A stretch of 58,958 bases of DNA from SIG454 sp045646365 (lineage in GTDB: Bacteria > Bacillota > Clostridia > Monoglobales > Monoglobaceae): assembly GCA_045646365.1 (NCBI GenBank), contig JAZRKP010000018.1, positions 1 to 58,958 of the forward strand, read 5' to 3'. Positions 50,311-58,922 of the stretch are shown here, piece after piece. The position numbers and the translations under genes were made by a program. Every line of letters begins with the position of its first letter. The first letter of the stretch is position 1. The notes beneath the pieces are model-generated. The model did not search any database. It saw nothing but the letters and a program-made list of their open reading frames with translations, and was not told the DNA's origin.

Positions 50311-50327
50311 GGTCAAAGAAAGTCAAA
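50311..50327 (+). promoter_or_regulatory. CtsR operator
   Basis: GGTCAAA-GAA-AGTCAAA, a direct heptad repeat matching the CtsR consensus at every defined base, placed right at the expected transcription start of ctsR. It implies autoregulation of the operon by CtsR. Confidence 0.92.
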
Positions 50328-50346
50328 GTCAAAAAAGGTGATGATT

Positions 50347-50796
50347 ATGAAGTTAAGTAATTTAATTGAAGAATTTATAAAAGAAATGATTGAGGCAGAG
50401 AACGGGGCCATTGAGCTTCAGCGAAACGAACTTGCAGGGCGGTTTAATTGTGTGCCGTCGCAAATCAACTATGTTATTTCGACAAGGTTTTCGCCCGAAA
50501 GAGGGTATATTGTAGAGAGCAGACGAGGCGGTGGCGGTTATATTAAAATTACCCGTGCTGTCTGCGACGGAGCGGAAAGCTATATGAAAAAGGTACTTTC
50601 CCTTATCGGGGAATATATTTCCCAGACAGATGCCAATGCAATAATTCAGAATTTATATGAACTTGACATTATATCGCAGAGAGAGGGCAAAATAATTGTT
50701 GCTGCGGTAAGGGATAACGCAATCCCCGTTAATCCGCCTCAGAGAGATTTCATCAGGGCAAAACTGCTCAAAAACATACTTGTTAATATTTTATAA
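50347..50796 (+). CDS. ctsR: Heat-shock repressor CtsR
   Basis: 149 residues from the ATG at 50347, six bases after AAAGGTG; nearer upstream ATG/GTG codons lie on the ribosome site. It starts MKLSNLIEEFIKEMI and has the winged helix with RNELAGRFNCVPSQINYVISTRFSPERGYIVESRRGGGGYIKI split across the wing (RGGGGYI is the wing that touches the operator). The C-terminal part carries the McsB-contacting region. CtsR represses clp genes and its own operon until heat or McsB arginine phosphorylation removes it. First gene of ctsR-mcsA-mcsB-clpC. Confidence 0.96.
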   Translation: MKLSNLIEEFIKEMIEAENGAIELQRNELAGRFNCVPSQINYVISTRFSPERGYIVESRRGGGGYIKITRAVCDGAESYMKKVLSLIGEYISQTDANAIIQNLYELDIISQREGKIIVAAVRDNAIPVNPPQRDFIRAKLLKNILVNIL

Positions 50797-50809
50797 GGAG
50801 GAATTCATT

Positions 50810-51307
50810 ATGAAATGTCAGAAATGTAATCAACGGGAAGCGAATACACATATTCAGAAAATCGTGAACGGGAAAAAGACCGAGTATCATCTTTGCAGTA
50901 AATGTGCCGCAGAGACAGGGGAGTTAAAATTCAGCATTAACGGTGATTTTGATGACTTTTTCGGGGGATTTTTCGGAAAGGGCGCAAATCTTTTCTCCGC
51001 TCCGTCGGATAAGGTTTGCGGAGTGTGTCATATGAAACTTTCGGAGTTTTTAAAACACGGAAAACTGGGGTGCAGTAATTGTTACACAGAATTTTCGTCC
51101 TCCCTTTCAAAACCTTTAAAGCAAATCCACGGTCAGTCCACTCACACAGGTAAAATCCCGAAACGGTGCGAAACCGAGATAAGCCGTGAAGCTAAAATAA
51201 GACGGCTTCAGTCAGAGCTTGAGGCGGCGGTTTTAAATCAGGAATTTGAAATGGCGGCAAAGCTCCGTGACGAAATCAACGCCTTAAAAGAAGGAGGGGA
51301 AAAATAA
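50810..51307 (+). CDS. mcsA: McsA, activator of protein arginine kinase
   Basis: 165 residues from the ATG at 50810 after AAGGAGG. Two zinc-finger pairs at the N-terminus, CQKC with LCSKC and VCGVC with LGCSNCYTEF, then a C-terminal UVR motif RRLQSELEAAVLNQEFEMAAKLRDEI. McsA binds and stimulates McsB and helps deliver arginine-phosphorylated substrates to ClpCP. Its TAA stop shares a base with the mcsB ATG. Confidence 0.95.
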   Translation: MKCQKCNQREANTHIQKIVNGKKTEYHLCSKCAAETGELKFSINGDFDDFFGGFFGKGANLFSAPSDKVCGVCHMKLSEFLKHGKLGCSNCYTEFSSSLSKPLKQIHGQSTHTGKIPKRCETEISREAKIRRLQSELEAAVLNQEFEMAAKLRDEINALKEGGEK

Positions 51308-52308
51308 TGTGGTACACCAAATTCGGCAATATGGGTGATGTTGTTTTATCAACACGGGTAAGGCTTGCCAGAAATTTAAAGAATAAGCCGTTCCCGAATA
51401 TGGCGGATAAATCTCAGCAGGAAGAAATCATAAATATTCTCAAAACTGCATCAGAAAAAATCGAGAATACCAGATTTTTTGACCTTTCAGCTATGCCTGA
51501 CAGAGAGAAAAAAGCCCTGGCAGAGAAGCACATTATTAGTCCGCTTTTGACAGACGGCAAAATTAAGCGTGGCTTGGTTTTATCCGACGACCAGAGAATA
51601 AGCATAATGCTTATGGAAGAGGACCATTTAAGAATTCAGGCTATGCACGAGGGATTTGCCATTGACGAATGTCTGACCTCTGCAATGAAAGTCGACGATA
51701 TTTTAGAGGAAAGCTTAGATTATGCGTTTTCCGAAAAACTTGGCTACCTGACTTGTTGCCCGACCAATGTGGGAACAGGACTTCGTATTTCCGTTATGGC
51801 GAGTCTTCCGGGGCTTACTATGGCAGGAAGAATCGACGCCCTTTCCCGCTCCCTCTCCAAAATGGGAATTACGGTCAGGGGAATTTTCGGTGAGGGAAGT
51901 CAGAGTCTTGGAAACATTTATCAGATTTCCAATCAGGTTACCCTCGGTATAACCGAAGAAGAAACTGCACAAAAATTATCGGAAATCGTCAGCGAAATTA
52001 TCTCTCAGGAACGGTCGCTCCAACAGAAAATTTATCTTTCGGATAAGTTCAGAATCGAAGATAAAGTTATGCGGTCACTGGGAATTTTAAAATACAGCAG
52101 AATTATGGGGTCGAGTGAGGCATTAAATTGTATTTCCGATGTACGGCTTGGCATAAATCTGGGTATAATCAAGGAGACAGACCTTGAAAAACTCAGCGAT
52201 ATTCTATATTCAATCCTGCCTGCAACCCTGTCGGCAAACTTCAATATTGAAACACCTGCTGACAGAGATGTCAAACGGGCAGAGGTTATTCGTGAAAAAT
52301 TAGGCTGA
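51307..52308 (+). CDS. mcsB: Protein arginine kinase McsB
   Basis: 333 residues. Phosphagen-kinase fold: VVLSTRVRLARNLKNKPFP near residue 11, LMEEDHLRIQAM near 100, the catalytic and nucleotide-binding GYLTCCPTNVGTGLRISVMASLPGL (short of some bases at each end; cysteine near 155), and LSKMGITVRGIFGEGSQ. McsB phosphorylates arginines, marking proteins including CtsR for ClpCP. The C-terminus keeps the pArg-binding type region but is shorter than in Bacillus (363). Coupled to mcsA, and clpC starts 32 bases after it. Confidence 0.95.
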   Translation: MWYTKFGNMGDVVLSTRVRLARNLKNKPFPNMADKSQQEEIINILKTASEKIENTRFFDLSAMPDREKKALAEKHIISPLLTDGKIKRGLVLSDDQRISIMLMEEDHLRIQAMHEGFAIDECLTSAMKVDDILEESLDYAFSEKLGYLTCCPTNVGTGLRISVMASLPGLTMAGRIDALSRSLSKMGITVRGIFGEGSQSLGNIYQISNQVTLGITEEETAQKLSEIVSEIISQERSLQQKIYLSDKFRIEDKVMRSLGILKYSRIMGSSEALNCISDVRLGINLGIIKETDLEKLSDILYSILPATLSANFNIETPADRDVKRAEVIREKLG

Positions 52309-52340
52309 TTTTAAATCAGCGGAAAGGATGGTAAACGCTT

Positions 52341-54824
52341 ATGTTTGAACAGAAATTAACAGAACGGGCAAGAGAAGCTATTATGCTGTCGGAAGACTGC
52401 GCAAAAGAAATGGGACATAACTATATAGGAACAGAACACCTTTTATGGGGACTGATTTCCGAGGGTGAGGGAGTTGCGGCAAAGGCACTTGAGGCAAACG
52501 GCCTTACCGCAGATAAAGTTGAAAAGAAAATAGATGTGTTTGTCGGAACAGGCACACCCCTTGAAAAAATCACAACAGGATTCACCCCAAGAACAAAGTC
52601 CGTTTTAGAGAGAAGCTATGCAGAGGCAATGCGTCTCGGCCATGGCTATATCGGAACAGAACACATTCTTATCTCCCTGCTTCGTGAGGGAGAAAGTCTT
52701 GCAGTAAGAATTTTAAATGACAGCGGAATAAATATACAAAAGCTTTATCGTGATATAATCAAGGCGGTCAACGAAGAGGGTGAGGAGGAAACTCCCGATA
52801 CTCCAAAAGAAACTCAGCCACAACCAAAACCGAGAGGAAAATCCAAAACCCCAACCCTTGAAAAGTTTGGCAGAAACCTGACGGATATGGCGAGAGACCT
52901 TAAGCTTGACCCCGTCATTGGCAGAGACTCGGTCATTGAAAGAGTTGTCCAGATTCTCTCAAGACGAACAAAAAACAACCCCTGTTTAATCGGTGAGCCG
53001 GGCGTTGGTAAAACCGCTGTCGCTGAGGGTTTAGCACAGAAGATTGTAAACGGCGAGGTTCCTGAAATACTGCGGGATAAAAAGGTTATAACCCTTGATT
53101 TATCATCAATGGTTGCAGGAGCAAAATACCGTGGGGAGTTTGAAGAAAGACTCAAAGCAGCAATGGACGAAATCCGAAAAGCAGGAGATATCGTTCTCTT
53201 CATCGACGAAATCCATACCCTCGTCGGTGCAGGAGCGGCAGAGGGTGCAATAGATGCGGCAAATATATTAAAACCTGCCCTTTCCCGTGGCGAAATTCAG
53301 GTTATTGGCGCAACAACAATAACTGAATACAGAAAATATATCGAAAAAGATGCAGCTTTGGAACGCCGTTTCCAGCCGATTCAGCTTGATGAACCAACAC
53401 AGGAAGAATGTGTGGAAATTCTGAAAGGCATAAGGGATAAATACGAAGCCCACCACAAAGTAACCATAACCGACGGGGCGATAAATGCGGCGGTTAAGCT
53501 TTCTGTCCGCTATATTCCTGACAGATTCCTACCCGACAAGGCAATAGACTTAATTGATGAAGCGGCATCAAAAATCAGAATGAAAACTCTGACTGCTCCA
53601 CCCGATTTAAAAGAGCTTGAAGAGGAAATAGAAACTGTTAAAAAAGAAAAAGAGGCGGCAATAACAACTCAGGAATACGAAAAAGCCGCAAAACTTCGTG
53701 ATAAAGAAAGAGAACTTTCCGAAAAACTTAAATCCACAAAGGAAAACTGGAAAAGCGAGAGTAATGCCGAAACCAAAAAAGTAACTCCTGAGGAAATCGC
53801 CGAGGTTGTTTCCACATGGACAGGTGTCCCTGTAAAGTCAATTTCAGGCGGTGAGGGTGAGAGGCTTTTAAAGCTTGAAGAAACCCTTCATAACCGTGTT
53901 ATCGGGCAGAACGAGGCAGTTATTTCAATAGCAAAGGCAATAAGACGAGGCAGAGTCGGACTTAAAGACCCGAAACGCCCAATCGGCTCATTCATCTTCT
54001 TAGGCCCGACAGGTGTCGGAAAAACAGAACTTTCAAAGGCTCTTGCTGAGGCAATGTTTGGCGACGAGGACGCTCTTATCCGCTTTGATATGTCGGAATA
54101 TATGGAAAAACACACCGTTTCAAGGCTCGTCGGCTCTCCCCCAGGATATGTGGGCCACGAAGAGGGTGGTCAGCTTACTGAAAAGGTGAGGAGAAAACCA
54201 TACAGTGTAGTCCTTTTTGACGAAATCGAAAAAGCACACCCCGATATTTTCAATATTCTTCTCCAGATTTTAGACGACGGAATTTTAACGGATTCTCAGG
54301 GCAGAAAAGTGGATTTCCGCAATACGGTTATAATAATGACATCAAATCTTGGTGCGAGAATGATAACCGAAAATAAAAGCCTCGGCTTCTCCGCCGGCGA
54401 CAGCCAGAAAAACGAGCGGGATTATGAGCGGATTAAGTCCGATGTTATGAGCGAAGTTAAGAGAGCATTCCGCCCGGAATTTTTGAACAGGGTTGATGAT
54501 ATAATCGTGTTCCATCAGCTCACAGACGAGGATATTAAGCAAATTGCAGTTAAGATGCTTGAAAACCTTTCAAAGCGACTCCTCCAGAACGGAATTGACG
54601 CTAAATTCACGGAAAAAGCCGTGAGCGCAATCGGCGGAAAAGGCTTTGACGCAATTTACGGAGCAAGACCGCTAAGACGGGCAATCCAGTCAGACATCGA
54701 GGACCTGATTGCGGAGGAAATCCTTGAAGAAAAGGTGAAAAACGGCGACAAAATAACCGTTGACTATGTCAAGGACAAATTCACCGTCAAACACCGTAAA
54801 GGCACAATAAAAACTGAAGAATAA
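52341..54824 (+). CDS. clpC: Clp protease ATPase ClpC
   Basis: 827 residues. Two N-terminal repeats (residues 1-145, EDCAKEMGHNYIGTEHLLWGL and RLGHGYIGTEHILISLL), AAA+ domain 1 with GEPGVGKTAVAEGLAQ near 215, the middle domain with a UVR-like KLRDKERELSEKL near 450, AAA+ domain 2 with GPTGVGKTELSKALAEAMFG near 555, and the D2-small domain ending near 800. A hydrophobic-Gly-Phe loop for ClpP is expected in domain 2 (LGFSAGDSQ region). It unfolds tagged proteins for ClpP. It closes the CtsR operon and is followed by a terminator. Confidence 0.97.
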   Translation: MFEQKLTERAREAIMLSEDCAKEMGHNYIGTEHLLWGLISEGEGVAAKALEANGLTADKVEKKIDVFVGTGTPLEKITTGFTPRTKSVLERSYAEAMRLGHGYIGTEHILISLLREGESLAVRILNDSGINIQKLYRDIIKAVNEEGEEETPDTPKETQPQPKPRGKSKTPTLEKFGRNLTDMARDLKLDPVIGRDSVIERVVQILSRRTKNNPCLIGEPGVGKTAVAEGLAQKIVNGEVPEILRDKKVITLDLSSMVAGAKYRGEFEERLKAAMDEIRKAGDIVLFIDEIHTLVGAGAAEGAIDAANILKPALSRGEIQVIGATTITEYRKYIEKDAALERRFQPIQLDEPTQEECVEILKGIRDKYEAHHKVTITDGAINAAVKLSVRYIPDRFLPDKAIDLIDEAASKIRMKTLTAPPDLKELEEEIETVKKEKEAAITTQEYEKAAKLRDKERELSEKLKSTKENWKSESNAETKKVTPEEIAEVVSTWTGVPVKSISGGEGERLLKLEETLHNRVIGQNEAVISIAKAIRRGRVGLKDPKRPIGSFIFLGPTGVGKTELSKALAEAMFGDEDALIRFDMSEYMEKHTVSRLVGSPPGYVGHEEGGQLTEKVRRKPYSVVLFDEIEKAHPDIFNILLQILDDGILTDSQGRKVDFRNTVIIMTSNLGARMITENKSLGFSAGDSQKNERDYERIKSDVMSEVKRAFRPEFLNRVDDIIVFHQLTDEDIKQIAVKMLENLSKRLLQNGIDAKFTEKAVSAIGGKGFDAIYGARPLRRAIQSDIEDLIAEEILEEKVKNGDKITVDYVKDKFTVKHRKGTIKTEE

Positions 54825-54831
54825 CACAACC

Positions 54832-54868
54832 AACGGCAAGAGAAACTCAATGTTTCCCTTGCCGTTGC
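54832..54868 (+). terminator. Intrinsic terminator of the ctsR operon
   Basis: CAACGGCAAGAGAAAC with its near-complement GTTTCCCTTGCCGTTG, loop TCAAT. Almost the same sequence as the spo0A terminator, including the GCTTA after it. Confidence 0.82.
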
Positions 54869-54895
54869 TTATTACTTGTGGTTTTAGGCATCGCC

Positions 54896-54924
54896 TTGAC
54901 TTTTACATCAGCGTATGATATAAT
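54896..54924 (+). promoter_or_regulatory. Sigma-A promoter of the serine hydrolase gene
   Basis: TTGACT (54896-54901), 17-base spacer, TATAAT (54919-54924). Confidence 0.85.
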
Positions 54925-54951
54925 GAATGAAAATTTTAAGGAGTGATTTAT

Positions 54952-56139
54952 ATGAATTATGAAAATCTTACAAATTGCTTAAATAATTTTCATCAAAAAT
55001 ATAATGTTCCCGGATTGGACTGTATTGTTTGCAGAAATCACGAGATTATTTTCAGACACACATCTGGGTATAACGATATTGAAACCGAGAAAAAGCTGAA
55101 AGGCGACGAACTTTACCTGATTTTTTCAATGACGAAAATGCTGACCTGCACGGCAGCTCTTCAGCTTTACGAAAAAGGAAAATTCAATCTTAACGACCCG
55201 GTTTCGATGTATCTTCCTGAGTTTGAAAAAATGAAAATCACTGCAGACGAGTTAAATTCGTCCAACACCGATAAAATTACAAGTGGAAAATCTGTCGGCG
55301 AAACCGTAAACAACCAGTCCGATGGATACGCAAAAAATCCGATTACAATCAGACACCTCTTCACAATGACCGCAGGACTGAACTACGATCTGAAAGCTCC
55401 TGGAATAAAAAAAGCGCTTGACGACGGCAAAACCTCAACAAGAGACCTCGTCGGAGCACTGGCTGAAACAGTTCTCAGTTTCGAGCCCGGAACCCGTTAC
55501 AGATATAGCCTGTGTCACGATGTTTTGGGCGCACTCATTGAAATCTGGTCAGGCAAAAAGCTTGGCGAATATATGCAGGAAAACATTTTCGCGCCGCTTG
55601 GAATGAAAAACACATTCTTTGATGCACCAAAAGACGAAGAACAGATTGCGAAAATGGCATCAAGATACTCGTTGATTGATGGCAAGTTAGTAAAACAACC
55701 CCTCGAGTGCGTTTTTAACCTTTCCCCCGACTACGAAAGTGGCGGTGCAGGCTTAACCTCATGCACAGAGGACTATGCCCTCTTCCTTGACGCAATGGCT
55801 TGCGGTGGGATTGGGAAAAGCGGTAACAGAATCTTATCCTCAAGAACTGTTGAGCTTATGCGAACAAACCACCTGAGCGGACAACCTCTCGAAGATTTTA
55901 ACAATGCCCGCAATGGCTACGGCTATGGCTTAGGCGTTCGCACCCACATCGACAAAGCAAGAAGCGGTTCACTCAGTCCAATCGGCGAGTTTGGCTGGGA
56001 CGGTGCGGCAGGCTGTTTCGCAATGGTGGATTGTGAAAACAAAATTTCAATGACATACTTTCAGCATAGCCATCGATGGGATATCAGAATGCAGACAGAG
56101 ATGCGAAACGCCCTCTATTCTTGCCTTGATAATGAATAA
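54952..56139 (+). CDS. Serine beta-lactamase-fold hydrolase (class C/esterase-like)
   Basis: 395 residues from the ATG at 54952 with AAGGAG upstream. The SxxK motif is FSMTK (S59, K62), the second element YSL in RYRYSLCHD near 180, and HRWD-type residues close the pocket near the C-terminus. No signal peptide or membrane segment is present, so it is probably cytoplasmic and an esterase or D-aminopeptidase-like enzyme rather than a resistance factor. An insertion near residues 95-125 (SSNTDKITSGKSVGETVNNQ) lengthens the loop before TMTAG. It is monocistronic. The substrate is unknown. Confidence 0.85.
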   Translation: MNYENLTNCLNNFHQKYNVPGLDCIVCRNHEIIFRHTSGYNDIETEKKLKGDELYLIFSMTKMLTCTAALQLYEKGKFNLNDPVSMYLPEFEKMKITADELNSSNTDKITSGKSVGETVNNQSDGYAKNPITIRHLFTMTAGLNYDLKAPGIKKALDDGKTSTRDLVGALAETVLSFEPGTRYRYSLCHDVLGALIEIWSGKKLGEYMQENIFAPLGMKNTFFDAPKDEEQIAKMASRYSLIDGKLVKQPLECVFNLSPDYESGGAGLTSCTEDYALFLDAMACGGIGKSGNRILSSRTVELMRTNHLSGQPLEDFNNARNGYGYGLGVRTHIDKARSGSLSPIGEFGWDGAAGCFAMVDCENKISMTYFQHSHRWDIRMQTEMRNALYSCLDNE

Positions 56140-56149
56140 TGAACACAAA

Positions 56150-56180
56150 AAAGCGACGGATTTTCCGCCGCTTTTATATT
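56150..56180. terminator. Bidirectional terminator between the hydrolase and msmX-like genes
   Basis: AAAAGCG-A-CGG / CCG-C-CGCTTTT stem with an ATTTT loop and T or A runs on both sides, between two convergent genes. Confidence 0.75.
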
Positions 56181-56182
56181 TT

Positions 56183-57295
56183 TTAGGAGATAACTGACAT
56201 TTCTGTTTCTTTGTCAAAAATGTGAATCTTGTTGCCGTCGAATACGATATCAATGTTATCGTCAGTCTTAGCAGTAGTTCTCGGATTAACACGAGCAACA
56301 ACCTGAGCACCGCAAGTATCGAGGAAGAGGTAAGTTTCAGCACCCATCATTTCTGTGTGAGTAACTAAAGCATTAACTTTACATTCAGCAAATGTAGAAA
56401 TATGCGCCTCATCATCATAGATGTTTTCAGGTCTGATACCCATAATAACTTCCTTGCCGAAATATTCAGCGAGTTCAGGACGGTTAGCCTTTCCTTCAGG
56501 AAGCTTAACCTTCATATTTTCAGCAACGAGGTAAACCCCGCCTTCTTCTTTAACTAATGTCGCATTGATGAAGTTCATCTGCGGGCTTCCGATAAATCCG
56601 GCAACAAAAACATTGCAAGGCTCGTTGTAGATTTCAACAGGGCTAGCAACCTGCTGAACAACACCGTCTTTCATAACAACGATTTTAGAACCCATTGTCA
56701 TAGCTTCTGTCTGGTCGTGTGTTACATAAATAAATGTTGTCTGGAGCTTCTTGTGGAGCTTGCTGATTTCGCTACGCATCTGAACACGGAGCTTAGCATC
56801 AAGGTTAGAAAGCGGTTCGTCCAAAAGGAATACCTTAGGGTTACGAACGATAGCACGACCGAGAGCAACACGCTGTCTCTGTCCGCCGGAGAGAGCCTTT
56901 GGCTTTCTCTCTAAGAGATGTTCAATATCAAGAATCTTAGCAGCTTCCTGCACCTTTTCTCTGATTTCAGCCTTTGGAACTTTTCTGAGCTTAAGACCAA
57001 ATGCCATATTTTCAAAAACTGTCATATGCGGATAGAGAGCATAGTTCTGGAAAACCATAGCAATATCTCTGTCCTTCGGAGCGATAGAGTTAACAAGCTT
57101 ATCGCCAATGTATAACTCACCCTTTGTTATCTCTTCAAGACCTGCAATCATACGGAGAGTTGTTGACTTACCGCAACCAGATGGTCCAACGAGAACGATA
57201 AACTCCTTATCTTCGATTTCAAGGTTACAGTCTTTAACCGCTGTAACATTACCTTCATATATTTTGTAAATGTTTCTTAAACTTAAACTTGCCAT
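56183..57295 (-). CDS. Sugar ABC transporter ATP-binding protein (MsmX/UgpC type)
   Basis: 370 residues from the ATG at 57295; GGAGG lies ten bases before it and the longer frame to 57328 crosses that site. Walker A GPSGCGKS at 37-44, Q-loop FQNYALYPHMTV, signature LSGGQRQRVALGRAIVRNP near 135, Walker B VFLLDEPLSNLD near 160 and H-loop YVTHDQTEA. The C-terminal 130 residues are the TOBE/MalK regulatory domain (GFIGSPQMNFIN onward). No permease or binding protein adjoins it, as with MsmX of Bacillus, which serves several carbohydrate importers. The same is likely here. Confidence 0.9.
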   Translation of the reverse strand: MASLSLRNIYKIYEGNVTAVKDCNLEIEDKEFIVLVGPSGCGKSTTLRMIAGLEEITKGELYIGDKLVNSIAPKDRDIAMVFQNYALYPHMTVFENMAFGLKLRKVPKAEIREKVQEAAKILDIEHLLERKPKALSGGQRQRVALGRAIVRNPKVFLLDEPLSNLDAKLRVQMRSEISKLHKKLQTTFIYVTHDQTEAMTMGSKIVVMKDGVVQQVASPVEIYNEPCNVFVAGFIGSPQMNFINATLVKEEGGVYLVAENMKVKLPEGKANRPELAEYFGKEVIMGIRPENIYDDEAHISTFAECKVNALVTHTEMMGAETYLFLDTCGAQVVARVNPRTTAKTDDNIDIVFDGNKIHIFDKETEMSVIS

Positions 57296-57328
57296 TATGC
57301 ATTTACCTCCATTTATACATCTTCTCAC

Positions 57329-57632
57329 TTACCCATATATTTTAACATACTTTTCAATATTTTCATAGAGACTTATTGCACAAATCTAAAAAGTTTCTTT
57401 TGTGTATTTTGTCCAATACAAATATTTATAACCCCGAAAAAGCCCGTGGTTGAGCGGTTTTTTGGGATTTTTGAAACTTTGAAAAACGGGTATCATTATT
57501 GCACAAATAATAGGATTGCAATATGACCTTTTTCGATAAAATTGACAAATTAGCTATTAAATGCTCTGAACAGAATTTGCGGAACAGATTTAAGACTGTG
57601 AGTTAATTGCAAACAAAAAAGCGATGGAGAAA
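57329..57632. other. Non-coding stretch between msmX-like gene and IS
   Basis: No credible gene. A 13-base exact repeat TTATTGCACAAAT lies at 57373-57385 and 57496-57508, 123 bases apart. An imperfect hairpin spans about 57431-57466. TTGACA occurs at 57541-57546 but without a good -10 box. It should contain the promoter of the msmX-like gene, which I could not place with confidence. Confidence 0.6.
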
Positions 57633-57637
57633 TGATA

Positions 57638-57671
57638 TGCACCCCAAAAGTTAGACACTTTTGGAGGTGCA
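57638..57671 (+). promoter_or_regulatory. IS left-end hairpin over the orfA ribosome site
   Basis: TGCACCCCAAAAG (57638-57650) pairs with CTTTTGGAGGTGCA (57658-57671), with one bulged T-complement. GGAGG, the ribosome site of orfA, lies in the right arm. It can form only if transcription enters from outside the IS. Confidence 0.75.
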
Positions 57672-57678
57672 TATTTTT

Positions 57679-58083
57679 ATGAGTAAAACAGGAAAGAAAT
57701 ATCAAAAGTATAGCGCAGAATTCAAATTATGTGTTATAATGGATATGCGTGAACACCATCTAGGGTTATTAGAAACTGTAATGAAATATTGGGATGTCCC
57801 GTATAAACAAGCACATTGCTATGTTGGAAACTTACATAGATGGGAACGCATATTCTTAGAAGAAGGAGCCGAAGGTCTTATGAAAGAACGAAGAGGCAAA
57901 TCAGCTTCCAGCGCAAGAAGAGGTCGACCATTAAAGCTTGATAAAAAAGTTGAAGAAGATTTGATTGCAGAAAATCAGCACCTGAGACAACAACTACAAT
58001 ATGTTCAAATGGAGAATGACTACTTAAAAAAACTAAGTGCCTTAGTTCTTGCGGAAGAGCGAAAGAACGGGAAAAGGCGTTAA
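57679..58083 (+). CDS. IS3-family transposase OrfA
   Basis: 134 residues from the ATG at 57679. The N-terminal helix-turn-helix (YSAEFKLCVIMDMREHH, then VMKYWDVPYKQAHCYVGNLHRWERIF) binds the IS ends; RRGKSASSARRGRPLKLDKKVEED leads into a leucine-zipper helix (ENQHLRQQLQYVQMENDYLKKL) for dimerisation. It ends shortly before orfB. A slippery A-AAA-AAA heptamer at 58026-58032 near its end allows a -1 shift to OrfAB. Confidence 0.92.
   Translation: MSKTGKKYQKYSAEFKLCVIMDMREHHLGLLETVMKYWDVPYKQAHCYVGNLHRWERIFLEEGAEGLMKERRGKSASSARRGRPLKLDKKVEEDLIAENQHLRQQLQYVQMENDYLKKLSALVLAEERKNGKRR
58026..58032 (+). other. Probable -1 ribosomal frameshift site
   Basis: Seven A in the phase A-AAA-AAA relative to the orfA frame, the heptamer class used by IS150-group elements. 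The -1 frame is open from here to the orfB stop and encodes the expected RAKEREKALIIAELR join. Confidence 0.78.
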
Positions 58084-58121
58084 TTATCGCTGAACTAAGG
58101 TCTATTTATCCGCTTAAAGAG

Positions 58122-58922
58122 TTGCTTAAGTTGTCAGGTATTGCTAGAAGTACCTTTTATTATCATATCAAACGAAAAGATGTTGATAAATATCAAAGTG
58201 AAAAAGCAGAAATCACAGAGATATTTAATGAAAACAAAGGCAGATATGGTTATCGTAGAATTACCGCATTGTTAAAAGCAAAAGGTCATCACATAAACCA
58301 CAAAACCGTTTTAAAATTAATGAGAACTCTTGATTTAAAGGGTAAGCAGCAAAAGAATGGAAAATATCATTCTTATAGGGGTGAGGTTGGCAAAGTAGCT
58401 GACAATTTACTTAATAGAGAATTTCACGCTAAAAAACCATTCGAGAAACTTACAACAGATGTAACAGAATTTAAGGTGTGTGACAATAAAGTATATCTTT
58501 CACCAGTTATGGATTTGTATAACAGAGAAATTATATCATATTCAATTTCGACAAGTCCTAATCTTTGGCAAATACGAGAAATGTTAGATGGTTTATTCAA
58601 AAAGATGCCTTCTGATGCAAGACCTATATTCCATTCGGACCAAGGATGGCAATATCAACATGCAGAATACCAACGATTACTTAAAGAGCATAACATAACT
58701 CAAAGTATGTCGCGAAAAGGTAATTGTATGGATAATGGTGCTATGGAAAACTTTTTTGGAAGACTAAAGGTTGAAATGTTCTATGGTGAAAAATTTGAAA
58801 GCGTTAACGCTTTCATTGAAGAATTAAAGAGATATATTAATTATTACAACAACGATAGAATTTCATTAAAACTAAAAGGAATGAGTCCTGTACAATACAG
58901 AACTCACTCCTTAGCAAGTTAA
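58122..58922 (+). CDS. IS3-family transposase OrfB (DDE integrase domain)
   Basis: 266 residues if it starts at the TTG at 58122; the reading frame is open upstream to at least 58023 in -1 phase to orfA, and the active product is probably the OrfAB fusion. KLSGIARSTFYYHIK begins the HTH_21 segment (NKGRYGYRRITALLKAKG). The rve domain supplies the DDE triad: TTDVTEF, HSDQGWQYQH and NGAMENFFGRLKVE. GMSPVQYR ends the protein as in IS150 relatives. All catalytic residues are present. Confidence 0.93.
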   Translation: MLKLSGIARSTFYYHIKRKDVDKYQSEKAEITEIFNENKGRYGYRRITALLKAKGHHINHKTVLKLMRTLDLKGKQQKNGKYHSYRGEVGKVADNLLNREFHAKKPFEKLTTDVTEFKVCDNKVYLSPVMDLYNREIISYSISTSPNLWQIREMLDGLFKKMPSDARPIFHSDQGWQYQHAEYQRLLKEHNITQSMSRKGNCMDNGAMENFFGRLKVEMFYGEKFESVNAFIEELKRYINYYNNDRISLKLKGMSPVQYRTHSLAS

